Below, one piece after another: positions 18,344 to 27,444 of a DNA stretch of 64,000 nucleotides. The position numbers were made by a program, and so were the translations under genes. The notes under the pieces are model-generated. The model had not been told where the DNA came from. It saw only the letters and a program-made list of their open reading frames with translations, and searched no databases. Position 1 is the first letter of the stretch. Every line of letters begins with the position of its first letter. Source of the stretch: Leeia oryzae DSM 17879 (lineage in GTDB: Bacteria > Pseudomonadota > Gammaproteobacteria > Burkholderiales > Leeiaceae); NCBI RefSeq assembly GCF_000376945.1, contig NZ_AQXU01000011.1, positions 1-64,000 of the forward strand, given 5' to 3'.

Positions 18344-19117
18344 GTGAAATCGATTCTCGAAAAAATAGATATTTCGGCAGATTTGCCACTAACCCGCATC
18401 CGCGTGGTGTTATCGCATACCTCTCATCCCGGCAATATTGGTGCTGCAGCACGTGCCATGAAAAACATGGGGCTGACCAAGCTGTATCTGGTCAACCCCA
18501 AACACTTCCCGAACGAAGAGGCTACCGCCCGTGCCAGCGGGGCCGTGGACGTACTGGAAAATGCCATCGTGGTGGATTCGCTGGCCAAGGCACTGGAAGG
18601 CACTGTTGTGGCCGCAGCACTGACCAGTCGTCGCCGGGAACTGGGGCCGGAGCTGATGGATGCCCGTCGTTGCGCGCAACATCTGTGCGGTATTGCCCAG
18701 GATCAGGAAGTGGCGCTGGTGTTTGGCAATGAAACCAACGGGCTGTCGATTGACGAAGTCGCGTTGTGCAATCTGCTGGTCACCATTCCGACCAACCCGC
18801 ATTATTCCTCGCTGAACCTGGCGCAAGCGGTGCAGGTGCTGACGTATGAATGCCGTATGGCGATTAATACCTCACTGGAAAATGTGGTGGAAACGCATCA
18901 AATGGCGAGCTTCGAAGAGATGGAGATGTTCTATACCCATCTGGAAGCGGCGCTGATTGATATCGGGTTCCTGAACCCGAACAACCCCAAAAAACTCATG
19001 CCGAGATTGCGCCGCTTGTTCGGGCGCAAGCAACTGGAAAAAGAAGAAGTCGATATCTTGCGTGGCGTGGTGAAAGTCATGCACAAAGGAAAGGGCAAGC
19101 ATGGATTGGAATCATGA
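18344..19117 (+). CDS. trmJ: tRNA (cytidine/uridine-2'-O-)-methyltransferase TrmJ
   Basis: This 257-residue SPOUT-class methyltransferase modifies the 2'-O of nucleotide 32 in tRNA using SAM. Motifs: VLSHTSHPGNIGAAARAMKNMGL at the N terminus (motif 1, residues about 23-45), LVFGNETNGLS, and the knot segment YSSLNLAQAVQV. A C-terminal helical extension of about 80 residues fits TrmJ. The coding region overlaps the following ABC gene by 17 bases. Confidence 0.95.
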   Translation: MKSILEKIDISADLPLTRIRVVLSHTSHPGNIGAAARAMKNMGLTKLYLVNPKHFPNEEATARASGAVDVLENAIVVDSLAKALEGTVVAAALTSRRRELGPELMDARRCAQHLCGIAQDQEVALVFGNETNGLSIDEVALCNLLVTIPTNPHYSSLNLAQAVQVLTYECRMAINTSLENVVETHQMASFEEMEMFYTHLEAALIDIGFLNPNNPKKLMPRLRRLFGRKQLEKEEVDILRGVVKVMHKGKGKHGLES

Positions 19118-20900
19118 GGTTGCCAGTAGCCTGATCTGGCTGGCAAAAGCGTTTGTCATTACCCTGGTCGTTTTTTCTTTGGTCTGCTACACGCTGGCCA
19201 AAACCACGCGCTGGGGCAAGCAGATTTCGGAACTGGCGTGGCCTTATTTCTGCCCCAAACGCAGCTGGAAGCCGCTGGCGGCCGTGGCCTTGCTACTGCT
19301 GTTTACCCTGTTTTCTGTCCGCATGAACGTACTGTTTTCGTTCTGGTACAACGGATTTTATAGCGCGCTCCAGAAGGTGGACGGCAAAGCTTTCTGGCTG
19401 TTCATGGGGCTTTTCTCCATTCTGGCCACCATTCATGTGGTACGTGCCCTGCTGAATTTCTATATCCAGCAAGCGTTTCAGATCCGCTGGCGGGTCTGGC
19501 TGAATGAACGCTTTGTGGATCGCTGGGTCGACAAGCAATCCTACTTCCGTACCCAGTATCTGGAACAGGATGCAGACAACCCGGACCAGCGTATCCAGCA
19601 GGATATCAACAGTTTTACTGACAGTACCATGAGCCTGTCACTGGGTCTGGTCGATGCCGTGGTCTCGCTACTGGAATTCACAGTCATTCTGTGGGGGCTG
19701 TCTGGTGCGCTGACGCTGTTCGGTATTGAAATCCCGCGGGCCATGGTGTTTCTGGTGTACCTGTATGTATTTGTCGCGACCATTTTTGCGATTCGCATCG
19801 GGCGACCACTGGTACGATTGAACTTCCTGAACGAGCAACTGAACGCGAACTACCGTTATGCCCTGATCCGCTTGCGGGAATATGGTGAAAGCGTTGCCTT
19901 CTTTAAAGGCGAAGCGGTCGAAAAAGGCACCCTCTTCAAGCGATTTGCAGATGTGATCAGCAACGCGTGGGCGATTGTGTTCCGGTCGATCAAGTTTCAG
20001 GGCTTTAACCTGACCATCAGCCAGGCTGCGGTGGTGTTTCCGTTTATCGTGCAGGCGCCCCGCTTTTTGAAGAAGCAGATTTCACTGGGTGATGTCATGC
20101 AGACGGCTCAGGCATTTGGGCAGGTTCAGGATGCGCTGTCTTTCATCCGGACCTCTTACGACAACTTTGCCAACTACCGTGCAGTCATCAACCGGTTGAC
20201 GGGGTTCTCTACAGCGATCAATGAGGCCGACAAATTGCCTACAGCAGCCATTTCACACCAGCCGGCCCAGGTCTCTGCCCAGCAGTTGACGGTGTTGTCA
20301 CCAGCCCAGCAACCGCTGCTATCACACCTGAATCTTCGTTTGGCCCGCAGCGAGTCCTTGTTGATCAAAGGGCCTTCCGGTGCAGGTAAGACCACCCTGC
20401 TGCGCAGCATGGCTGGTTTGTGGCCGTTTGCAAGTGGTGATGTCATCACCCCTGCTCCGGACAAGCAACTATTCCTGTCGCAAAAGCCTTACATGCCGCT
20501 CGGCACGCTCAAAGCGACCTTGTGCTATCCGGCTAATGAACAAGCCTTTGATGACAAGGAAGCCATGGCGGTACTGGACAAAGTCCAGTTGGCCCACCTG
20601 GGGGCACGATTGCATGAAGAAGCTGACTGGACACGGATTCTGTCCTTAGGGGAACAGCAGCGTCTGGCCTTTGGCCGTGCCTTGCTGGCCAAGCCGGAAG
20701 CGATTTTTCTGGATGAGGCTACATCGGCCATGGATGAAGGGCTGGAGCATGCGATGTATACCCTGCTGAAGCAGCAGTTGCCCGACGCGATTATCGTCAG
20801 CGTCGGACACCGCAGCACCCTAAAGCAATATCATCAGCAGGAGCTGGTACTGGAAGGTGCCGGCAAATGGCACCATCAGGCCGCCAGCGTGCCAGCATGA
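19101..20900 (+). CDS. SbmA/YddA-type ABC transporter, fused permease and ATPase
   Basis: This 599-residue protein has an SbmA/BacA-like membrane domain (about 1-390, six or seven hydrophobic helices; SVRMNVLFSFWYNGFYSALQ and RWRVWLNERFVDRWV are typical) fused to an ABC ATPase: Walker A GPSGAGKTTL near 430, signature LSLGEQQRLAFGRA, Walker B AIFLDEATSAMDEG, and the switch His in VGHRSTL. Relatives move peptides, cobalamin or long-chain acyl compounds; the substrate here is unknown. The start overlaps trmJ by 17 bases, so expression is coupled to it. An extended signature with LGEQQR is normal for this subfamily. Confidence 0.9.
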   Translation: MDWNHEVASSLIWLAKAFVITLVVFSLVCYTLAKTTRWGKQISELAWPYFCPKRSWKPLAAVALLLLFTLFSVRMNVLFSFWYNGFYSALQKVDGKAFWLFMGLFSILATIHVVRALLNFYIQQAFQIRWRVWLNERFVDRWVDKQSYFRTQYLEQDADNPDQRIQQDINSFTDSTMSLSLGLVDAVVSLLEFTVILWGLSGALTLFGIEIPRAMVFLVYLYVFVATIFAIRIGRPLVRLNFLNEQLNANYRYALIRLREYGESVAFFKGEAVEKGTLFKRFADVISNAWAIVFRSIKFQGFNLTISQAAVVFPFIVQAPRFLKKQISLGDVMQTAQAFGQVQDALSFIRTSYDNFANYRAVINRLTGFSTAINEADKLPTAAISHQPAQVSAQQLTVLSPAQQPLLSHLNLRLARSESLLIKGPSGAGKTTLLRSMAGLWPFASGDVITPAPDKQLFLSQKPYMPLGTLKATLCYPANEQAFDDKEAMAVLDKVQLAHLGARLHEEADWTRILSLGEQQRLAFGRALLAKPEAIFLDEATSAMDEGLEHAMYTLLKQQLPDAIIVSVGHRSTLKQYHQQELVLEGAGKWHHQAASVPA

Positions 20901-20920
20901 TGCTGCTCAGTTAATACTGA

Positions 20921-21466
20921 CTATGCTCGACGGCGGAAAATCAAACCGCTGTCGAGCCATAACTCGTCTGCCGCCAATGCTGCCTCCTGCTTCATGGCGA
21001 CACGCTCGAAGTCATACCATATCCCTTTGTAGCTGACCGCTGCCGGGATGCTCTGCCCCTGATAGTTCCCCACCACATCGATGGCCATTTCCACCTCTCG
21101 CGCAGCGACCGGGCGCAGGCTTGGTGCAGGTGCGGCATCTGGCGTACTTGCCGCACTGGTTGCCGGAATATGGCTGGTTCTTAGCAGGTACCACATCAGA
21201 AACGCATGCGGGATATGCAGCTTGATCACCTGTTTGTCAGGCGTAATCATGCAATCGACCGGAAAGCGGGTCCCGCAGGAGGCGCAAGTAGCATTGGCCG
21301 ACAGCAAGGCTCGGTCTGCCCTGAGCTTGACGATACCTTCCATGTGCTTGAGCTCTACCCATTCGCCGCAACGAACGCAGGGCTTGGCAAACCGTTTGAC
21401 AACGTTGCCGCCAGGGAACTTGATCGGGAAAAACAGGGTAAGGGGAATAGGTGATTTTTTGGCCAT
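20921..21466 (-). CDS. Hypothetical protein with paired CxxC (zinc-ribbon-like) motifs
   Basis: This is a 181-residue protein I do not recognise. Residues about 29-66 hold two CxxC pairs (CVRC and CASC, about 33 residues apart), which could bind one zinc ion. A short hydrophobic segment (HAFLMWYLL, near 88-96) and an Ala/Pro-rich linker follow. The C-terminal 70 residues look like a small mixed fold (VGNYQGQSIPAAVSYKGIWYDF). There is no signal peptide. It is convergent with the YddA-type gene (20-base gap), and no operon partner suggests a role. Confidence 0.7.
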   Translation of the reverse strand: MAKKSPIPLTLFFPIKFPGGNVVKRFAKPCVRCGEWVELKHMEGIVKLRADRALLSANATCASCGTRFPVDCMITPDKQVIKLHIPHAFLMWYLLRTSHIPATSAASTPDAAPAPSLRPVAAREVEMAIDVVGNYQGQSIPAAVSYKGIWYDFERVAMKQEAALAADELWLDSGLIFRRRA

Positions 21467-21552
21467 GCGGGCATTTTACCTGAACTCAACAGACTCGCGG
21501 GCCTTTCACACCTAGCGATTCATCGTTGCCGGCCACGATGCGTTTCCGGGAT

Positions 21553-21579
21553 AAAAAAAGCCGGGGCAAAAGCCCCGGC
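21553..21579 (-). terminator. Rho-independent terminator after putA
   Basis: GCCGGGGC (21560-21567) pairs with GCCCCGGC (21572-21579) around AAAA. On the minus strand a T7 run (21559-21553) follows. It ends the leftward putA transcript. Confidence 0.92.
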
Positions 21580-21616
21580 CAGTCTCAACGCGGAGAGAGG
21601 TGTTGCGTTAAACGTA

Positions 21617-24600
21617 TTAGCCTTCACCACCCATGGCCAGCAGGCTGGCATTGCCACCCGCCGCTGTGGTGTTGACGGAAATGGCGCGTTCTACAGAGAA
21701 CCGCAGCAGGTAGTGCGGGCCGCCAGCCTTGAAGCCGGTACCGGACAGGCCTTCGCCACCGAATGGCTGGGTACCGACCACGGCACCAATCTGGTTACGG
21801 TTAACATAGATGTTACCGATGCGGGCGTTTTTCTTGATCCAGTCGATGTGGGCATCGATACGGCTGTGGATGCCCAGCGTCAGGCCATAACCGGTCTTGT
21901 GGATGGCGGCCAGCACATTTTGCAGGTCGCCCGCTTTCCAGCGGATCACGTGCAGTACCGGGCCGAACACTTCGCGCTCTGGCAATTGGTCCAGGGTGAT
22001 TTCAAACGCAACGGGTGCCACGAAGTTGCCACGAGAGGCATCTGCTGGCAGTGGTGCGGTGGCGATTTCTTTGGCTGTCTGGCGCAGATTGGCCACGTAA
22101 CGATCCAGTTCCAGCTTGGAGTTCACGTCGATCACCGGACCGATATCGCTTTCGATCAGTTGCGGGTTGCCCAGACGCAGTTCGGCCATGGCGCCTTTTA
22201 GCAGCTTGATCGTGCCATCGGCTACATCGTCCTGCACAAACAGCAGGCGAAGCGCGGAACAACGCTGACCAGCGGCGTTGAAGGCCGACATGATCACGTC
22301 AGCTACCACTTGCTCTGGCAAGGCAGAACTGTCCACGATCATGGCGTTCATGCCACCGGTTTCGGCCACCAGCGGCAGAATGGCGCCATCACGATTGGCC
22401 AGGCCACGGAACAGTTGCTGAGCCACTTCGGTAGAACCGGTAAATACCACACCATCCAGACGCGGGTCACTGATCACCTGACGGCCGATTTTGGAACCGG
22501 AACCCGGCACAAAGTTCAGCACGCCGCCCGGGATACCCCCTTCGAGCAGCAATTCAACGGCACGGTAGGCCACCAGCGGTGTTTGCCCGGCAGGTTTGGC
22601 CACAACGGCGTTACCGGCTGCGATGGCAGCGGTCAGCTGGCCCAGGAAAATGGCCAGCGGGAAGTTCCATGGCGACACGCAGAAGAACACGCCACGACCG
22701 GACAGGATCAGCTGATTGTCTTCACCCGTCACGGCTGGCAGCTGGATTGGTTGCCCCATCAGACGACGGGCTTCATTGGCATAGAAACGGCAGTAGTCGA
22801 TGGCTTCGCGCACTTCGCCCAGTGCATCGTTCAGCGTCTTGCCGCCTTCGCGCACCAGCAGGGCGATCAGTTCGCTCTGGTGTTCTTCCAGCAGGTTGGC
22901 ACCACGGTACAGGGCTGCAGCACGTACTTCTACCGGTGTTTGGCACCAGGCTTCAGCTGCTTCGTCGGCCACTTGCAAGGCTTTTTCAACTTGTGCTTCG
23001 TCGGCAGAGACCACCAGACCGATCACTTCGCTCAGGTTGGCCGGGTTAAATGCCTGTGCGGCATCGCCGCCCTGACGCTCGCCACCGATGATCGGGGCCG
23101 CTTGCCATTGGCGGGCATAGTGAGTTTTCAGTTCAGATTGCAGTTTGTTTAATACGTCCAGGTCTGCCATGTTAAGCCCTTTGGAATTTGGTCGATCATC
23201 GCCAAAAATATCGATTGGCAATGCAATTTTGCTGTGTCCGGATAAATCGGTTGCTTCCACTTTTTTCACTGGGTCAGCCACCACGTCTTCGATTGGCAGG
23301 CTGGCATCGCCCAGGCGGTTCACAAACGAGCTGTTTGCACCGTTTTCCAGCAGGCGACGAACCAGATATGGCAACAAGGTATGGAAAGAACCTACCGGTG
23401 CATACACACGTACCGGCACGTTAAAGCGTTCCATTTGCGCGCGGTGCAGCATTTCGCCCATGCCGTGCAGACGCTGGAATTCGAACGCAGCGCCTTTGAA
23501 CTCGGCTTGATCGCCGCGTGTCAGGGTCAGGAAATACGCAACCGTGTGGGCGTTATGGGTAGCAAACTGCGGGTAGAACGCATTGCCATGCGACAGCATG
23601 CGGCGGCCACAGGCCATGTAAGAGACATCGGTATGGGTTTTCTTGGTGTAAACCGGGAAACCTTCCAGACCTGCCAGCTGGGCACGCTTGATTTCGGCAT
23701 CCCAGTACGCGCCTTTTACCAGGCGGACCGGAATGGTCTTGCCGTGGAAACGGGCACGCTCTGCCAGCCAGTCGATCACCAGCGGTGCGCGCTTCTGGTA
23801 AGCCTGAACCGCCAGACCCAGGCCATCCCAGCCTTTAAGGCTCGGTGCGCCCAGCAAGGCATCCAGCAATTCCAGAGACAGCTCCAGACGGTCGGCCTCT
23901 TCCGCATCCAGCGTCAGCAGGATATTGGCATCACGCGCTTGTTCGCACAGGCGCAGCACCATCGGCACCATCTCGCTCAGTACACGGTCACGCTTGGTGT
24001 AGTCGTAACGCGGGTGCAGGGCAGACAGCTTGACCGAAATACTGTTGCGGCCGAAAAAGTCGCTTTGTGGTGCGCATGCCAGCGAGGCAATGGCGTCCTG
24101 ATAATCTTTGTAGTAGCGGGCGGCATCTTCGGCCGTAAACGCGGCCTCGCCCAGCATGTCGTAAGAGTAGCGGAACTCCGGCAGCTCGGCAGCTTCCTTG
24201 AGCGCGTCGGTAATGGTTTCACCAATCACGAACTCTTTGGCCAGAATGCCCATGGCGGTTTTCACGCCCTGACGCAAAGTCACATCCCCCAGCTTGGTGG
24301 TCAGGCGGGAGATAATCTGGCTCGGTGCATTGGTCCAGCTCAGGATCTTGCCAGACAACATCAGGCCCCAGGTAGAGGCGTTGACCAGCCATGAAGCACT
24401 GCTGCCCATGTGCTTGTCCCACTCGCCTTTGGAGAGCAGGCCACGAATCAGTGCATCCTGGGTTTCGCTGTCCGGAATACGCAGCAGAGCCTCTGCCAGA
24501 CACATCAGGATCACGCCTTCCTGCGTATCCAGACCGTACTCTTGCAAGAACGCATCCAGCTTGGTCAGCTTTTTGGTCCGCACATTGGCGACCAGTTGTT

Positions 24601-24754
24601 GTGCAGTGCTCTGGACTTGCGTACGTAACGCAGGTGCCAAAGTTGCCGCCTCCAGCAAGGGACGCAGGGCTGTTGCTTCATCCATCAAGAAACGTGGACG
24701 AATATCCGCCAGACCCTGCGTGACCGGAGGAACAGGAGAGGGTGTTGTAGTCAT
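21617..24754 (-). CDS. putA: Bifunctional proline dehydrogenase / glutamate-semialdehyde dehydrogenase
   Basis: PutA oxidises proline to glutamate in two steps, using FAD and then NAD, at the inner membrane. The product (about 1045 residues) has the PRODH barrel about 150-480 (LTLDAEEADRLELS, VRLVKGAYWDAEIKRA, FATHNAHT) and the ALDH module about 540-1030 with catalytic Cys in AAGQRCSALR and Glu in VAETGGMN. It lacks the N-terminal ribbon-helix-helix repressor domain of E. coli PutA (1320 residues), so control must come from elsewhere, plausibly the divergent Lrp-type gene. The ATG at 24754 is chosen over the in-frame TTG at 24760. Its leader looks structured. Confidence 0.96.
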   Translation of the reverse strand: MTTTPSPVPPVTQGLADIRPRFLMDEATALRPLLEAATLAPALRTQVQSTAQQLVANVRTKKLTKLDAFLQEYGLDTQEGVILMCLAEALLRIPDSETQDALIRGLLSKGEWDKHMGSSASWLVNASTWGLMLSGKILSWTNAPSQIISRLTTKLGDVTLRQGVKTAMGILAKEFVIGETITDALKEAAELPEFRYSYDMLGEAAFTAEDAARYYKDYQDAIASLACAPQSDFFGRNSISVKLSALHPRYDYTKRDRVLSEMVPMVLRLCEQARDANILLTLDAEEADRLELSLELLDALLGAPSLKGWDGLGLAVQAYQKRAPLVIDWLAERARFHGKTIPVRLVKGAYWDAEIKRAQLAGLEGFPVYTKKTHTDVSYMACGRRMLSHGNAFYPQFATHNAHTVAYFLTLTRGDQAEFKGAAFEFQRLHGMGEMLHRAQMERFNVPVRVYAPVGSFHTLLPYLVRRLLENGANSSFVNRLGDASLPIEDVVADPVKKVEATDLSGHSKIALPIDIFGDDRPNSKGLNMADLDVLNKLQSELKTHYARQWQAAPIIGGERQGGDAAQAFNPANLSEVIGLVVSADEAQVEKALQVADEAAEAWCQTPVEVRAAALYRGANLLEEHQSELIALLVREGGKTLNDALGEVREAIDYCRFYANEARRLMGQPIQLPAVTGEDNQLILSGRGVFFCVSPWNFPLAIFLGQLTAAIAAGNAVVAKPAGQTPLVAYRAVELLLEGGIPGGVLNFVPGSGSKIGRQVISDPRLDGVVFTGSTEVAQQLFRGLANRDGAILPLVAETGGMNAMIVDSSALPEQVVADVIMSAFNAAGQRCSALRLLFVQDDVADGTIKLLKGAMAELRLGNPQLIESDIGPVIDVNSKLELDRYVANLRQTAKEIATAPLPADASRGNFVAPVAFEITLDQLPEREVFGPVLHVIRWKAGDLQNVLAAIHKTGYGLTLGIHSRIDAHIDWIKKNARIGNIYVNRNQIGAVVGTQPFGGEGLSGTGFKAGGPHYLLRFSVERAISVNTTAAGGNASLLAMGGEG

Positions 24755-24908
24755 GTTCAAGTGTTCCGATCAAAATCATTAAACATCGGACAAGCAGGCC
24801 AGAACACCTCCGGATGGGGCCGGTACGTTGTCGGGATTGATCTCCAATACCAACGATGTCGAGTGTTCCTGATTCTCTGGATGGATAATCCATCTGGCCG
24901 CTTGTCGG
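24755..24908 (-). promoter_or_regulatory. Structured leader of putA, candidate RNA switch over the ribosome site
   Basis: A long stem pairs 24789-24803 with 24893-24906 (14 bp, one bulged base). It encloses hairpins at 24810-24823 (CCGG/CCGG), 24826-24855 (CGTTG/CAACG with inner ATTG/CAAT) and 24880-24894 (GATGGA/TCCATC). On the minus strand, GAACAC occurs twice: inside the fold (24868-24863) and on the putA ribosome site (24766-24761). One GTGTTC (24807-24802) can pair with either copy. Pairing with the second would break the closing stem and cover the start region. All of this is seen in the sequence; the switching function is inference. Confidence 0.5.
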
Positions 24909-25193
24909 CTTATTTATTATTTAACCGCCAGCCGTATTGACTGGCAGTGGTTGTACGCTTGGTATTACAGGCAGATATCTCTACCCGGCTTTTGAGCAGG
25001 GGTGGTCCATGTATCCGCATGGCCACCCCTTAGTTATAGACAACCTTTTGCTGCAAAAAAACCTTTGGATGGGGGCCAAAAATTTTTGTTCATAATATTC
25101 ACGTTTTATCCAAATAGGGTTTTGATATTTTGCAATTTGGCCAAACTTAAATAATAATAAGTCAACTTTCACAAAATATTATTTGGCAACCTC
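24909..25193. other. A/T-rich regulatory region between putA and the Lrp-type gene
   Basis: There is no credible gene here; a 63-codon leftward frame at 24981-25172 has no ribosome site and poor composition. The region holds an A/T block next to the putA leader (24911-24924), a bulged inverted repeat AGGGGTGGTCCATG (24998-25011) with CATGGCCACCCCT (25018-25030), and very A/T-rich DNA at 25080-25190 directly before the regulator. Lrp-family proteins favour such DNA. On the plus strand TTGACT at 24937-24942, with TGGTAT 17 bases later, is a possible promoter for the regulator. Confidence 0.45.
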
Positions 25194-25658
25194 ATGTCAC
25201 TTCCAATAGACAGAACCGATAGAGCCATTCTGAAAATGCTGCAAGAAGACGGCAAGATCACCAATGTGGAACTCTCCAAGCGGGTTCATTTATCCCCAGC
25301 GGCGTGTCTGGAGCGGGTCAAACGCCTGCAGCAGCAGGGATATATCCGCGACTACATGGCGGTACTGGACCCGAACCTGCTCGGGGTAGGTTTGCTGGTA
25401 TTTGTAGAAGTCTCGCTAGACCGGACCACGCCCGAATCATTTGCCAGCTTTAAAGATGCCGCCCGGAAAATGCCGCAGATCATGGAATGCCACATGGTGG
25501 CAGGCGGGTTTGATTACCTGATCAAGGCACGGGTTAAAGACATGAATGCCTATCGGGTGTTTCTGGATGACCTGCTCAGCTCGGTAAAAGGGGTGCGCGA
25601 AACCCATACCTACGCGGTCATGGAAGAAGTCAAGAACACTGTCCGTTTGCCTATTTGA
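25194..25658 (+). CDS. Lrp/AsnC-family transcriptional regulator
   Basis: This 154-residue regulator has an N-terminal winged helix-turn-helix (residues about 5-65: DRTDRAILKMLQEDGKITNVELSKRVHLSP) and a C-terminal RAM/effector domain (about 70-150: GLLVFVEVSL, ECHMVAGGFDYLIKARVKDM). It resembles E. coli Lrp closely, including the MEEVKNTVRLPI end. It is divergent from putA, an arrangement in which Lrp-type PutR proteins activate putA in response to proline in several proteobacteria. A more global Lrp role is the alternative. Confidence 0.92.
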   Translation: MSLPIDRTDRAILKMLQEDGKITNVELSKRVHLSPAACLERVKRLQQQGYIRDYMAVLDPNLLGVGLLVFVEVSLDRTTPESFASFKDAARKMPQIMECHMVAGGFDYLIKARVKDMNAYRVFLDDLLSSVKGVRETHTYAVMEEVKNTVRLPI

Positions 25659-25824
25659 ACGCAGACATCGCCGTGAATGGACTCCCCCTGAAAAAGCCAT
25701 GGCATTTCCGGGGCAACCCTCTACTATTAAGCATGGATGGCATAGTAACCATATATCGACTTTATCGGCCGACGTTACCGCCATTGTTGTAGCGCATATC
25801 CCCTAACCCGCCGGATGATCCAAC

Positions 25825-27444
25825 ATGCGTACGCTTACCATCAAAACACAGTTAGTCGGTTTAGCCATTGTCAGTATTGTTTGCTGTCTTGCATTGGGTG
25901 TTGCTGCACAAAAGGGTTTATCGGATCTAAGCAGCAATGTGTCCGAACTCACGACCAGTCAGCAGATGATCCAGCGGCACATGGAGGCAGACATGATGCA
26001 CGATGCAATCCGTGCCGATGTCCAGTCGATTTCCATCGCCACAAAAGAAGCTAACAAAGACAATCTGGCTGAAGCCAGCCAGGATCTGGCCAGCCATGCA
26101 AAGAATTTCCGTGACATGTTCAGCGCCAACCGCGGCACCCCGCATGCGGCCGTGGTCGAGCAACTATTCAACGAGATCATGCCGCTCACAGAAACCTATT
26201 TGTCGCTTGCCCAGGGTATTGCCAGCCAGGCGGGTAAAGGTCCCATCCCGGATGCACAGCTGAACGCCTTCAAAGTCAGCTTTTCTACCCTGGAAGGCAA
26301 GATGGCCGCGCTCTCCAAAGTGCTGGATGATCAGGCCAGTCTGGTCGAGCGAGACGCCAGAACTTCATTTACGCAAACCAGCTGGATTCTTGGCATTGTC
26401 ACCCTGCTGGCGGCCGCCACCTGCCTGGGCATTGCATGGCGGGTGATCCGCAACATTACTCGTCCGCTGAATTTGCTGGTCCGTACGGCAGATACCGTCC
26501 GGCAGACCGGTGACTTGAATCAGCGCGTGCAGTATGCACAAGAAAATGAAATCGGCCTGGCAACCACGGCATTCAATGCCTTGATGGACTCCTTGCAGAA
26601 ACTCGTACAACAGACATCCGCCGCCAGTCAGGCCATTGATCACAGCAGCAGGCAGCTACTGGCAGATACCCGGCGCGTCAGCCAAAACAGCGCCGCCCAG
26701 TCCGACTCGGCCATGGAAATGTCCGCCTCTATGGAGCAACTGTCAGAGGGCTTGACTGTTGTCGCCCAAAATACTGGCGAGACACTGGCCTTTGCCCGTC
26801 AGGCAGGTTCGCAATCCGCATCCGGCAGCCAGATTGTGCGGGAGGCGGCCGACAGCATCCAGCAACTGGTCACCACGGTGACACAGACATCTTCTACCAT
26901 CGAGTCATTGGCTGCGGACGCACAGCAGATTGGTGCCGTCGTCAACATCATCAAGGAAATTGCGGACCAGACCAACCTGTTGGCGCTGAATGCCGCCATT
27001 GAGGCCGCCAGGGCTGGCGAACAAGGCAGGGGGTTTGCAGTCGTCGCCGATGAAGTGCGCAAACTGGCTGAGCGCACGTCACTGTCAACCCAGGAAATTG
27101 TGACCGTGATTCGTAATATTCAGAAAACAGCCCAGGTCGTGACGGAACATATTGACGAAAGCGTTGCCAAAGTAGAAACCAGTGCCGAACTGGCCAGACA
27201 AGCGGGTGAAGCTGTCGGAGAAATCCAGCGGATGACACTAGAAGCAGAAGCTCGGGTATCGGATACCAACAACGCCCTGCAGGAAGAAAGCCATACCAGC
27301 CAGCAACTGGCGATTACCGTGGAAAAGGTCGCCGCGCTGGCGCAGGAAACCAGCCATACGGTGAAGTCTGTGCACGCAGAGGCCACCTCGCTGACCGCGC
27401 TGGCAGGCGAACTGAAGTCCTCACTCAGTCATTTCAAGCTATGA
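25825..27444 (+). CDS. Methyl-accepting chemotaxis protein
   Basis: This 539-residue chemoreceptor has a TM helix near 8-28, a helical periplasmic sensor about 30-185, a TM helix about 188-208, HAMP about 209-262, and a long cytoplasmic signalling coiled coil. Its hairpin tip [41 protein letters not shown] spans about 372-412 and contacts CheA and CheW. No C-terminal NWETF-like CheR tether is present. The ligand is unknown. It stands alone between the regulator and sdaA, and no other chemotaxis genes are in the window. Confidence 0.94.
   Translation: MRTLTIKTQLVGLAIVSIVCCLALGVAAQKGLSDLSSNVSELTTSQQMIQRHMEADMMHDAIRADVQSISIATKEANKDNLAEASQDLASHAKNFRDMFSANRGTPHAAVVEQLFNEIMPLTETYLSLAQGIASQAGKGPIPDAQLNAFKVSFSTLEGKMAALSKVLDDQASLVERDARTSFTQTSWILGIVTLLAAATCLGIAWRVIRNITRPLNLLVRTADTVRQTGDLNQRVQYAQENEIGLATTAFNALMDSLQKLVQQTSAASQAIDHSSRQLLADTRRVSQNSAAQSDSAMEMSASMEQLSEGLTVVAQNTGETLAFARQAGSQSASGSQIVREAADSIQQLVTTVTQTSSTIESLAADAQQIGAVVNIIKEIADQTNLLALNAAIEAARAGEQGRGFAVVADEVRKLAERTSLSTQEIVTVIRNIQKTAQVVTEHIDESVAKVETSAELARQAGEAVGEIQRMTLEAEARVSDTNNALQEESHTSQQLAITVEKVAALAQETSHTVKSVHAEATSLTALAGELKSSLSHFKL

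Noticed and set aside
24789-24906. 6S RNA or another housekeeping RNA in the putA-Lrp gap
   Set aside because: The element is about 118 bases with three inner hairpins, shorter than 6S RNA and without its single central bubble; a putA leader fits better.
24981-25172. Short leftward open frame (63 codons) between putA and the Lrp-type gene
   Set aside because: No ribosome site, A/T-driven composition, and it crosses the inverted repeat; not supported as a gene.
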